From Actinomycetes bacterium (GTDB lineage Bacteria > Actinomycetota > Acidimicrobiia > Acidimicrobiales > RAAP-2): a stretch of 10,728 nt of DNA. Location of the stretch: positions 1 to 10,728 of the forward strand of contig JAKBCI010000034.1 in the NCBI GenBank assembly GCA_021807965.1, in the 5' to 3' direction. Shown here one piece after another: positions 1 to 7,572 of this stretch. Positions within the stretch are counted from its first letter, which is position 1. Each line of letters begins with the position of its first letter. A program made the position numbers and the translations under genes. The notes under the pieces are model-generated. The model searched no databases and was not told the origin of the DNA. It saw only the letters and a program-made list of their open reading frames with translations.

Positions 1-2
1 GC

Positions 3-1484
3 ACGTCGGAAATGCATTTCCTGGCGGCCTTGGACGACGTGACTGGCGTGCGGGGAGTCCTCTGCCTCTTCGAGGGAGTAGCCACCGGGGCCGCCGACGG
101 CTACGCGCGCGCGACGGGCCGACCGGCCGCCACGCTGTTGCACCTCGGACCCGGCCTCGCCAATGGCTGGGCCAATCTCCATAACGCCCGCCGCGCTCAC
201 GTGCCCCTCCTCAACGTGATCGGCGACCACGCCACGTATCACGCGCGCTACGACGCGCCACTGCAGAGTGACATCGCCGCCGTCGCGGGCGCCCTGAACG
301 GCTCCTTCACGCGCCCCACGCGCGCCGACGACGTCGCCACGGCGACTGCTCAGGCGATCGCCGCCACGTACGGACCACCGGCCCGCGTCTCGACCCTGGT
401 GCTGCCCGCCGACGTGTCGTGGAGTGAGCTCACCGCACCGGTCGACCCGTGGCCGAAGGCCCCGGTAGCCCACGAACGAGCCGTCGACGCCGACCTCGCC
501 GAGTACGCCGCCGAGCGCCTGCGCACGACGAGGACCGCGCTCTACCTCGGCGGCGGCGCCACCGGAGCGGCCCCGCTCAACGTGGCCCAACGAGTCGCCT
601 CGTCCACGGGCGCGCGCGTTGTCGTTGAGACGTTCCCCGCGGCGATGGACCGGGGCCGTGGCGTCGCGCACCCCGAGCGTCTCATCTACCTCAGCGAGTT
701 CGCCGCGTCCCAGCTCGCGGATCTCGACACCATCGTCTTGATTGGGGCCACCGAACCCGTTGGCTTCTTCGCTTACCCCGACGTGCCTAGTCGACTCGTG
801 GCCAACGGGTGCGACGTCGTCGACCTCGCGCCACCCGGCGTCGACGCCGAAGGCGCCCTCCGCGCACTCGTCGACTGTCTCGGGTCGCCGCCGGTAACAC
901 CGAGCGATGGCGACGCACCCGTCGTGCCGTCGGGTGAGCTCAGCGCGCTTGCCTTCGCGCAGGCCGTGGCGGCCACGTTGCCCGAGGGGACGCTCATCGC
1001 CGATGAGTCCAATACCAGCGGCCTGCACCTGTACGGGGCGACGGCCTTCGCCGCCCCCCATCGACTGCTCACGCTGACCGGCGGCGCCATAGGCTTTGGC
1101 CTGCCCGTCGCGGTCGGCGCGGCCCTTGGCTCGGGTCGCCGCGTCCTCGCGCTCGAAGCTGACGGATCAATGCTCTACACCGTCCAGGCGCTGTGGACTA
1201 TGGCGCGTGAAGGTCTCGACGTCACCGTCGTCGTCTTGGCCAATCGTCGCTACGCCATCCTTGACTTCGAACGCCGACGCGTTGGCGCGCCCGTCGCCAA
1301 CGCGTCGAGTCAGCGCTTGATCGATCTCGATAATCCCGAGATTGACTTCGTGAGCGTGGCCGTCGGCCTTGGCGTGCCGGCCATTCGAGTCACGACCACG
1401 GACGACTTAGTCGAGGCGCTTCGACGTTCGTACGAAACGCCCGGCCCCTTCGTGATCGAGGTCCCACTACTCGCCGTGCTCTAG
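3..1484 (+). CDS. Thiamine-diphosphate-dependent enzyme, acetolactate synthase large subunit-like (5' partial)
   Basis: A ThDP enzyme of the IlvB/benzoylformate decarboxylase superfamily, which cleaves or joins C-C bonds next to a carbonyl; the substrate cannot be told from sequence. The reading frame is open to the left edge. The residues just before the first ATG (position 12) read T-S-E, matching the family motif NPGTSEMHF, so that Met is internal and roughly 25 N-terminal residues lie outside the window. Counting from that Met, the cofactor-activating glutamate is E21 (LFEGVATGAADGYAR), followed by LLHLGPGLANG and GDHATYH. The middle domain spans about 155-295. The C-terminal ThDP domain spans about 310-490, with GGAIGFGLP (357-365) and a metal-binding motif written ADGS (383-386) instead of GDGS, paired with N411 in LANRRYAIL. 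That A-for-G variant is, as I recall, normal in this subfamily. Homologues are often annotated acetolactate synthase without biochemical proof; a benzoylformate decarboxylase-like role is equally possible. No regulatory-subunit gene (ilvN) is next to it. It converges on xthA. Confidence 0.88.
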   Translation, partial: TSEMHFLAALDDVTGVRGVLCLFEGVATGAADGYARATGRPAATLLHLGPGLANGWANLHNARRAHVPLLNVIGDHATYHARYDAPLQSDIAAVAGALNGSFTRPTRADDVATATAQAIAATYGPPARVSTLVLPADVSWSELTAPVDPWPKAPVAHERAVDADLAEYAAERLRTTRTALYLGGGATGAAPLNVAQRVASSTGARVVVETFPAAMDRGRGVAHPERLIYLSEFAASQLADLDTIVLIGATEPVGFFAYPDVPSRLVANGCDVVDLAPPGVDAEGALRALVDCLGSPPVTPSDGDAPVVPSGELSALAFAQAVAATLPEGTLIADESNTSGLHLYGATAFAAPHRLLTLTGGAIGFGLPVAVGAALGSGRRVLALEADGSMLYTVQALWTMAREGLDVTVVVLANRRYAILDFERRRVGAPVANASSQRLIDLDNPEIDFVSVAVGLGVPAIRVTTTDDLVEALRRSYETPGPFVIEVPLLAVL

Positions 1485-2248
1485 TCCGCGTCGCGGAATT
1501 CGCCGACGACCGGAGCGTGGTCGGACGGCTTGTCACCCTTGCGAGCCTCTCGGTCGACGTAACTCGCGGTGGCTCGCTCACGTAACGATGCGTCAACCAG
1601 TAACAGGTCGATTCGCAGCCCGTGATTGCGGTGAAAGGCACCGCCGCGGTAGTCCCACCACGAGAACGATGGCTCGCTCGGGTGCAGCGACCGGGTCAGG
1701 TCAATGAGTCCGGTTGACTCGATGGCGCGCAGCGCCGTGCGCTCGGGCTCGCTCACGTGCGTCGCACCCTCGAGAGCCGCGGGATCCCAGCAGTCAAGAT
1801 CCGACGGCGCGACGTTGAAGTCGCCACCGGCGAGGAACGCGACTTCCGGGCTGCGCGTCGCCGCGAGGTCGCGCAACCGGCCCAGCCACGCCAATTTGTA
1901 CTGGTAGTGAGGGTCATCCAGCGAGCGTCCGTTGGGCACGTAGCACGAGTAGACGCGCATTCCCGCGCACGTCGCCCCAATGACCCGAGCTTCGGGGTCA
2001 CCATCACCAAATCCCCGCTGCACGTCGGCGATACCCACCGACGAGAGCACCGCGACGCCGTTCCACTGACCTTGACCGTAGTGGGCCGACTCATAGCCCA
2101 GCTCGTCGAAGGCCGCCGCGGGAAACCGTTCATCGGTCGATTTGGTCTCTTGGAGCAGCACGACATCGGGACGCACCAGGCTCAGCCACTCGACCACCCG
2201 TCCGAGTCGTGCGGCTACCGAGTTGACGTTCCACGTGGCGACCTTCAC
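1481..2248 (-). CDS. xthA: Exodeoxyribonuclease III / AP endonuclease
   Basis: A DNA repair nuclease of the exonuclease-endonuclease-phosphatase fold, predicted to cut at abasic sites and remove 3' blocking groups during base excision repair. At 255 residues it is near the family length (E. coli 268). The active-site set is complete: WNVNS (6-10), metal ligand E34 in LQETK, Y103 in CYVPNG, D143 and N145 in GDFNVAP, SWWDYR (196-201), D214 in LRIDLLL, and the catalytic D243-H244 pair in SDHAP. The start is GTG at 2248. It is supported because the family N-terminus M-K-V-A-T-W-N begins exactly there and the codon overlaps the TGA stop of the upstream dehydratase gene (GTGA). I see no Shine-Dalgarno, so translation is probably coupled. 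It is last in the four-gene minus-strand operon. Its TAG stop lies in the palindromic CTAG that also holds the stop of the convergent ThDP gene, so the two 3' ends overlap by 4 bases. Confidence 0.95.
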   Translation of the reverse strand: MKVATWNVNSVAARLGRVVEWLSLVRPDVVLLQETKSTDERFPAAAFDELGYESAHYGQGQWNGVAVLSSVGIADVQRGFGDGDPEARVIGATCAGMRVYSCYVPNGRSLDDPHYQYKLAWLGRLRDLAATRSPEVAFLAGGDFNVAPSDLDCWDPAALEGATHVSEPERTALRAIESTGLIDLTRSLHPSEPSFSWWDYRGGAFHRNHGLRIDLLLVDASLRERATASYVDREARKGDKPSDHAPVVGEFRDAD

Positions 2249-2679
2249 GCCAGGTCGACCACCACGAACAAGAGATCGGCTTCGACCGCAATCTCTCCCG
2301 CTACCGTGGCCACCCCGTGACCCTTGCCAGCGCGAGCTGACAGCCTCGTCATCTCGCAGACGAGATCGACGGTATCGCCCGGCACTACCTGACGACGAAA
2401 CCGCGCGTGCTCGACGCCGCCGAACAGTGGGAGACGTCCGGTATAACGCGGGTCAGCGAGCACGGCGACGCCACCGCACTGCGCGAGTGACTCGAGGAGC
2501 AGCACGCCCGGCGTCGTCGGTCGACCGGGAAAGTGTCCGGCGAAGAACCACTCGTCGCCGCGAAGCGTCCACGTCGCCGACGCTCGAACACCCGCCACGA
2601 TCTCGACCATCGCATCGAGCAAGAGGAACGGCGGGCGGTGGGGCAGCCAGTCACTCGGCACCAGCGAGAGAGTGCTCAT
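2245..2679 (-). CDS. fabZ: FabZ-like 3-hydroxyacyl-ACP dehydratase (hotdog fold)
   Basis: A small single-domain hotdog protein of 144 residues (E. coli FabZ has 151). FabZ dehydrates (3R)-hydroxyacyl-ACP to trans-2-enoyl-ACP in type II fatty acid synthesis in the cytosol. Visible signatures are LPHRPPFLLLD (12-22), the catalytic histidine H49 in HFPGRP, and the catalytic glutamate E63 in LLLESLAQ. The His-Glu spacing of 14 equals that of FabZ. The start is ATG at 2679, inside the ATGA overlap with the upstream NYN-S1 gene; its own stop forms GTGA with xthA. No ribosome binding site is evident, so translational coupling is likely. No other fatty acid synthesis gene is nearby, so it could be a paralogue acting on another acyl carrier substrate. 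The fold and chemistry are secure; the physiological substrate is not. Confidence 0.87.
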   Translation of the reverse strand: MSTLSLVPSDWLPHRPPFLLLDAMVEIVAGVRASATWTLRGDEWFFAGHFPGRPTTPGVLLLESLAQCGGVAVLADPRYTGRLPLFGGVEHARFRRQVVPGDTVDLVCEMTRLSARAGKGHGVATVAGEIAVEADLLFVVVDLA

Positions 2680-3890
2680 CGCAACGCCAATTCCGCGATC
2701 CGACGCTCTGAATCGACCGTCACCAGCTGAAACGTCCGCCGGTCGCCCCGCTTCAGCACGTCACGAGCCCGAGCCGGTGCGGGGTCGCCCAGCAACGTGG
2801 TTGGGGCGTAGCACTGCACCGTTTCACCCTTGAACGACACCGCGATGACGGCACCGTGCGACGTGAAGGTGGTCACCTCGCCCTCAACGTGGGCGCCGAT
2901 TTTGTAGGTCGCTCTAAATTTGGCGAACGCCGTCTCGGGATTCACCGGTTGACGTCCGCGACGTAGCGCCACCACCGGCGTCACTGGCGCGGACGCGGCC
3001 GCGGACGACAGCTCGGCCGTGGTGGCCGAGCGACGCGTCGACCGCGCCGTTGTCGGAGCAGCCCCGACACCGCGCGACGCCACCCGCCGCGACGTACGCG
3101 ATCGTTCGGCGTCGCGTGCCGACGCGGGCTTGCTCGCGTCGGCCACGTCGCCAGCTGACCCCGTGGAGCCGGCGGACTTACTCGGGGACGACGAGACTCG
3201 CGAGGTTCGCCTGGTCGGCTTCGGTAGTGGTTCGACCGCTGGTTCGGACACCACGGTGCGCTTCGAGGTTCGAGTCACTTTCGCGGTGGTCTTCTTCACG
3301 GGCGTGTCGCCAAGGGACGCCTTGCTGACGGGTGACTCCTTCGCGGACGTCTTCTTGGCCGCCGTCTTCTTTACCGGCGTGATCGTCGTGCCAATCGTCG
3401 GCGGCGTGCCGTCGGGCAGCAGCACCGCGAGCTTCTTCGCGGTTCGAACGCTCTTCGCGCCGCGCACCGGCAGACGCGGGGTGAAGACCCAGCCAACGCC
3501 GGGAACGGGCTTGCCACCGATGAGACGGCCCTCGTCGAAGAGCCACGGGTACACGGTGTGGAACTCTTGGAAGGAATCATTGCTTAGCACCACGCCTCGT
3601 ATGCGATCAGCGATCTTCAGAATGAAGGCGTCGCCACGGCCGATCGCCCCCGCCGGGGGCGTCACGATGGTCCCGTCGAGCTCGCGCTCTCGAAAGCGCG
3701 CTCGCTCGCCACTGGCCACGCGATGGCCGAAACTTGCGTCCACGACGACGATCACTTCAGCCCGAGGATTCTCCTCGCGAAAGGCGCCCAACGCATCGTC
3801 CAACTGGCTGAGACTAGGGTCAGATCGCCCTTCGGTCGCCAGGTTGGACCCGTCGACCACCACGCGCAAGCGAGGTCGCGCGGCGCTCAC
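2676..3890 (-). CDS. NYN-domain putative ribonuclease with basic linker and C-terminal S1-like domain
   Basis: A 404-residue protein in three parts. Residues about 8-140 resemble the NYN/PIN-like nuclease fold of the Zc3h12a type: D13 and N16 in VVDGSNLA, D51 in VVVDASFG, D87 in GRGDAFIL, and N104-D105 in LSNDSFQEF form the expected acidic metal-binding set. Residues about 145-310 are low complexity, rich in Lys, Arg, Ser, Thr and Ala, with TPVKKT at 171-176 and again at 196-201; this resembles a histone H1-like tail and probably binds nucleic acid. Residues about 328-404 match an S1 RNA-binding domain (IGAHVEGEV, SHGAVIAV, KRGDRRTFQLVTVDSERR). I infer a metal-dependent RNase with two RNA-contacting modules. 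The target is unknown. There is no signal peptide, so it should be cytoplasmic. The GTG start at 3890 overlaps the kgd stop (GTGA), and the stop overlaps the fabZ start (ATGA). No gene name is known to me. Confidence 0.82.
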   Translation of the reverse strand: MSAARPRLRVVVDGSNLATEGRSDPSLSQLDDALGAFREENPRAEVIVVVDASFGHRVASGERARFRERELDGTIVTPPAGAIGRGDAFILKIADRIRGVVLSNDSFQEFHTVYPWLFDEGRLIGGKPVPGVGWVFTPRLPVRGAKSVRTAKKLAVLLPDGTPPTIGTTITPVKKTAAKKTSAKESPVSKASLGDTPVKKTTAKVTRTSKRTVVSEPAVEPLPKPTRRTSRVSSSPSKSAGSTGSAGDVADASKPASARDAERSRTSRRVASRGVGAAPTTARSTRRSATTAELSSAAASAPVTPVVALRRGRQPVNPETAFAKFRATYKIGAHVEGEVTTFTSHGAVIAVSFKGETVQCYAPTTLLGDPAPARARDVLKRGDRRTFQLVTVDSERRIAELALR

Positions 3891-6800
3891 CCGATCGCTC
3901 GAGTCATCAAGTCGGCCTGCTCAGCGGTGTGGATCAGCGAACTCCCCGTGGCCGGACTGGCCGATTCGGCGCGGGCTACGTGACTTACCGCCAGGTCGCG
4001 AAGCCGACGGTGCACCTGGTGATGCACGAAGGGCCAGGGACCCATATTCTCCGGCTCCTCTTGGAGCCACACCACTTCGTTCACGCGCGGATACGACGCG
4101 AGCACGGCGTCGACGGCGTCGTGGGGCCACGGGTACAGCTGCTCTACTCGCGCCACCGCGACGTTGGTCGCACCGATCTGGGATCGACGAGCGAGCGCCT
4201 CGTGGGCCACCTTGCCCGACGCGAAAACGACGCGCGTCACGACTTCGTGATCGGCGTCGGGGTCGTCGATGACCACTCGAAAGGCGCCGTGCTCGAAGTC
4301 GGTCAGCGGCGAACGAGTCTGGACCGCGCGCAGCATGGACTTCGGGGTGAAAACGATGAGCGGGGTGACCGTGTCGCGAGCCACCTGGCTGCGTAGCAAG
4401 TGGAAGTACTGCGCAGCGGTGGACGGCTGCGCGACGCGCAGGTTGTTTCGTGCGCAGAGGGACAAGAAACGCTCGATTCGCCCGCTCGAGTGCTCGGGAC
4501 CTTGGCCCTCGTAGCCGTGAGGCAGCAACATGACGAGGCTCGCCCGTTGGCCCCACTTGTCCTCGGCCGCCACCAGGAAGTTGTCGATGATGATCTCGGC
4601 GCCGTTGACGAAGTCACCGAACTGCGCTTCCCAGGCCACCAGCGATCGATTCGACTGGACCGAGTAGCCATACTCAAAGCCCAGGGCCGCGTACTCGCTC
4701 AGGAACGAGTCGCGCACGGTGAAAAAGCCTGGTGAGCCTAGGTTCGATAGCGGCACGAATTCGTTGCCGTTCTCGAAATCGACGAGCGCCGCGTGGCGAT
4801 GCGAAAACGTGCCGCGCCTCGAGTCCTGGCCAATCAGACGGACGTTCGTGCCTTCGTGGACGAGTGAGCCGATGGCCAGAGCCTCGCCGAGTGCCCAGTC
4901 CACCTCACCGGCGTCGAGCAACGCCCGTCGCTGCGCGAACTGGCGCTCGAGTTTCGGGTGAACCGTGAAACCAGCCGGTGCCGTCGTCGTCGCCGCCGCG
5001 ATACTCAACAAGCGTTCGCGGACCACACCGGTCTCGGGGGCCGGGGCATCGGACGGTACCTCGGCAAGTGGCACCCCGTCGAGCGTGGGCACCGGAACCA
5101 TGCGAACCTCATCGAGCACTCGCTGAAGGCGCTCGTTGAACTCGTCGAGCGCCGCTTCGGCCTCGGCCATCGAGATGTCGCCGCGGCGAACGAGGGTCTC
5201 GGTGTAGATCTTGCGCACCGAACGCATCTGGTCGATGATCCGGTACATCTGGGGCTGGGTGTAACTGGGATCGTCGCCTTCATTGTGACCGTGGCGGCGG
5301 TAGCACACGATGTCGATGACGACGTCGCGCTGGAAAGCTTGTCGATAGTCAAAGGCCAGCCGGGCCGCGCGCGCGCAGGCCTCGGGGTCGTCTCCGTTCA
5401 CGTGGAAGATCGGTGCCTGGATCATCTTGGCGACGTCGGTTGGATACACGCTGGATCGCGCCGACTCCGGTGCCGTGGTGAAGCCCACCTGGTTGTTGAT
5501 GACGATGTGAATCGATCCACCGACGTGGTAGCCCGAGAGCTGGGAGAGGTTCAGCGTCTCGGCCACCACCCCCTGGCCCGCAAAGGCGGCGTCACCGTGT
5601 ATCAGCACGGCGAGATAGGGGTAGTGCTCGACCGGCGCGTTCGCCGTCGTGCCGTCACCGGGGCGAATCACGACGTCCTGTTTGGCGCGAACGATGCCCT
5701 CGACCACCGGACTGACCGCTTCGAGATGGGACGGGTTCGACGCCATGGATACGTCAATCGTCGTGCCGCCGTGGCTCGTGTAGGTACCAGACGCACCCTT
5801 GTGGTACTTCACGTCGCCGCTGCCCTGCACGCTCTCGGGGTCGAGGTTCCCCTCGAACTCCGAGAAGATGTCGCTGTAGGACTTGCCGACGACGTTGGCC
5901 AGCACGTTCAGTCGGCCGCGGTGCGCCATGCCGATAACGGCCTCGCGCACATCCGCGTCGGCGGCCGCATCCAGTATCGCCCGCAGCGCCACGATTGTCG
6001 ATTCGGCACCCTCCAGCCCGAAGCGCTTCTGACCGACGTAGCGCGAATGCAGGAATCGCTCGAAAACCTCGGCCTCATTGAGCGCCGCCAGGATGCGCCG
6101 CTGGTCTTCTGGTGGCGTCGTTACCGCGACGCCTTCTACGCGCGACTGGATCCAGCGCTTTTGGGCCGGGTCCAAGATGTGGCCGTACTCAATACCGATC
6201 GTGCGACAGTAGGCGTCACGAAGGATGGCCAGTATCTCCTCGAGGGTCGCTTCATCGCGTCCGGCCAGACCACCGGTGACGAAGCGTCGCGGGAGATCCC
6301 AGATCGTCAGGCCGTACGAGGACGGCTCGAGCTCAGCGTGCGTCGGTGGGGCTTCGCTGTGCAACGGATCCAGGTGCGCGTACAGGTGCCCGCGCACGCG
6401 GAACATGTTGATCAGTTCCTGGACCCGAATCTGCTTGAGTATTCGCTCTGCGTCATCGTCACCGAAGACCGAATTACGATCCCTCGACCACCGCGCCGGT
6501 TCGTACGGAATGCCGAGCGAGCTAAAGACGTCGTCGTAGAACTGATGGCCACCCGTGAGGCACTCGGCCACGTACTTCAAAAAGAGGCCCGACTCGGCGC
6601 CCTGGATAATGCGGTGGTCGTACGTCGACGTCATCGTCATGACCTTGCCCACGCCCAACTGCGCGAGCGTCCGTTCGTCGGCGGCCTCGAAGCCGGCGGG
6701 CCACGTCAGCGCGCCGACGCCAATGATGGCGCCTTGCCCCGACATCAGCCGTGGTACCGACTGCACCGTGCCGAGCGTGCCCGGGTTGGTGAGCGTTACC

Positions 6801-7483
6801 GACGCGCCAGCAAAGTCGTCGGCGCCCACCGCACCGGCGTGGACTTTACGAACGAGGTCCTCGTAGGCCAAGAGAAAGTCGCGAAACGCCATGGTCTCGG
6901 CGTCGTGAATGACCGGCACCATCAGGTTTCTCGAACCATCGCTCTTCTCGACGTCCACCGCCAAACCGAGACCCACGTGATCGTGCCGCACGACGCCCGG
7001 CGTTCCCTTTTGGTCGACGGCGTCGACGAAGGTGGCGTTCATCGCCGGTATCGCACAGAGCCCCTTGACAACGGCGTAGGCGATCAGATGGGTGAACGAG
7101 ACTTTCGCCCCGCTCGAACGGCGCAGCGCGTCATTGACGGCTAGTCGGTTGATCTCAAGCAGGCGCGCCGAGATCGTTCGAACGCTGGTCGCGGTGGGGA
7201 CGGCGAGGCTGGCGGTCATGTTGGTAACGATTCGTGCCGCCGCGCCGCGCAGCGGTGTCGCGGCCTCGTTGACCACCACGGCCTTGGCTACCGGTGGGGC
7301 CGCCGTCGACGTCGCGACCACGGGGACCGCCGAACGCTGATAGTCGACAAAGAATTCGCGCCAACTGGCCGATACGGCGTTGGGGTCGCTCAGGTAGCGC
7401 TCGTACATGTCATCGACGAGCCACGCATTGGGACCAAAGGATCCCTTGAGCGGCCCCGATGCGCCAGAAGGTGTCGTCGTCAC
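3887..7483 (-). CDS. kgd: Multifunctional 2-oxoglutarate dehydrogenase E2-E1 fusion (Kgd/OdhA type)
   Basis: A TCA-cycle enzyme of 1198 residues (mycobacterial Kgd about 1230) that decarboxylates 2-oxoglutarate with ThDP and passes the succinyl group on. Residues 13-48 are the E1 N-terminal segment (FGPNAWLVDDMY, WREFFVDY). A short Ala/Val-rich linker follows, without a lipoyl domain. The E2-like succinyltransferase core spans about 78-325, with TNPGTLGTV and DHRIIQGAE (H290). The E1 part runs from about 330 to the end: RGHLYAHLDP (364-373), GMAHRGRLN (518-526), the ThDP motif from G630-D631 (HGDAAFAGQGVVAE) to N663-N664, RRHGHNEGDDP (729-739) and GQDSRRGTFSHRH (885-897). In related actinobacteria the lipoyl arm comes from the pyruvate dehydrogenase E2, and a small FHA protein (GarA/OdhI) inhibits the enzyme; neither gene is in this window. 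The start is GTG at 7483, chosen because the family N-terminus lines up there. Upstream, GGTGAG abuts the start and is a weak ribosome binding site. It is first in the minus-strand operon. Confidence 0.96.
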   Translation of the reverse strand: MTTTPSGASGPLKGSFGPNAWLVDDMYERYLSDPNAVSASWREFFVDYQRSAVPVVATSTAAPPVAKAVVVNEAATPLRGAAARIVTNMTASLAVPTATSVRTISARLLEINRLAVNDALRRSSGAKVSFTHLIAYAVVKGLCAIPAMNATFVDAVDQKGTPGVVRHDHVGLGLAVDVEKSDGSRNLMVPVIHDAETMAFRDFLLAYEDLVRKVHAGAVGADDFAGASVTLTNPGTLGTVQSVPRLMSGQGAIIGVGALTWPAGFEAADERTLAQLGVGKVMTMTSTYDHRIIQGAESGLFLKYVAECLTGGHQFYDDVFSSLGIPYEPARWSRDRNSVFGDDDAERILKQIRVQELINMFRVRGHLYAHLDPLHSEAPPTHAELEPSSYGLTIWDLPRRFVTGGLAGRDEATLEEILAILRDAYCRTIGIEYGHILDPAQKRWIQSRVEGVAVTTPPEDQRRILAALNEAEVFERFLHSRYVGQKRFGLEGAESTIVALRAILDAAADADVREAVIGMAHRGRLNVLANVVGKSYSDIFSEFEGNLDPESVQGSGDVKYHKGASGTYTSHGGTTIDVSMASNPSHLEAVSPVVEGIVRAKQDVVIRPGDGTTANAPVEHYPYLAVLIHGDAAFAGQGVVAETLNLSQLSGYHVGGSIHIVINNQVGFTTAPESARSSVYPTDVAKMIQAPIFHVNGDDPEACARAARLAFDYRQAFQRDVVIDIVCYRRHGHNEGDDPSYTQPQMYRIIDQMRSVRKIYTETLVRRGDISMAEAEAALDEFNERLQRVLDEVRMVPVPTLDGVPLAEVPSDAPAPETGVVRERLLSIAAATTTAPAGFTVHPKLERQFAQRRALLDAGEVDWALGEALAIGSLVHEGTNVRLIGQDSRRGTFSHRHAALVDFENGNEFVPLSNLGSPGFFTVRDSFLSEYAALGFEYGYSVQSNRSLVAWEAQFGDFVNGAEIIIDNFLVAAEDKWGQRASLVMLLPHGYEGQGPEHSSGRIERFLSLCARNNLRVAQPSTAAQYFHLLRSQVARDTVTPLIVFTPKSMLRAVQTRSPLTDFEHGAFRVVIDDPDADHEVVTRVVFASGKVAHEALARRSQIGATNVAVARVEQLYPWPHDAVDAVLASYPRVNEVVWLQEEPENMGPWPFVHHQVHRRLRDLAVSHVARAESASPATGSSLIHTAEQADLMTRAIG

Positions 7484-7572
7484 CTCACCAGCCTAGGGCT
7501 CGGGTCATCGCGCCGGTGTAGTGACTCCCCGCGTCTGACCGGTACTCCTAGCACGATTGGTAGATTGCCCTA
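7484..7572. promoter_or_regulatory. Divergent intergenic region between kgd and the alpha/beta hydrolase gene
   Basis: These 89 bases separate two divergently read genes and should carry both promoters. A clear -10 element is visible only for the rightward gene (7561-7566). For kgd I find no convincing -10/-35 pair on the minus strand, so its promoter may lie partly inside the hydrolase coding region. An imperfect palindrome AGCCTAGGGCT sits at 7490-7500, just upstream of the kgd GTG. A CCGGT/ACCGG inverted pair (7513-7517 and 7538-7542) is present but could be chance in GC-rich DNA. Confidence 0.55.
7561..7566 (+). promoter_or_regulatory. Candidate -10 element (TAGATT) for a leaderless transcript
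   Basis: TAGATT fits the actinobacterial TAnnnT pattern. Its last T is 7 bases before the GTG at 7573, so if transcription starts at that G the hexamer occupies exactly -12 to -7. There is no Shine-Dalgarno before the GTG, which agrees with a leaderless mRNA. A -35-like CTGACC at 7535-7540 is weak, and its 20-base spacing is long. Confidence 0.5.

Noticed and set aside
12..14. ATG at 12 as the true start of the ThDP enzyme.
   Set aside because: The preceding in-frame codons encode T-S-E, part of the conserved NPGTSEMHF motif, so the gene begins outside the window.
2142..2711. A 189-codon plus-strand frame opposite fabZ and the start of xthA.
   Set aside because: The Arg-rich product is typical of a GC-rich shadow frame, and the minus strand carries complete FabZ and ExoIII active sites.
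3019..4272. A 417-codon open frame on the plus strand opposite the NYN-S1 gene and the end of kgd.
   Set aside because: It crosses two real genes whose protein motifs are unambiguous, and its product becomes an Arg-rich low-complexity tail. It is an antisense shadow.
4958..7144. A 728-codon open frame on the plus strand opposite kgd.
   Set aside because: It is in exact codon register with kgd, so a stop would need TTA, CTA or TCA in the sense gene, codons that are rare in GC-rich genomes. Its Arg/His/Val-rich product shows no known motif, while the kgd strand matches a known enzyme throughout.
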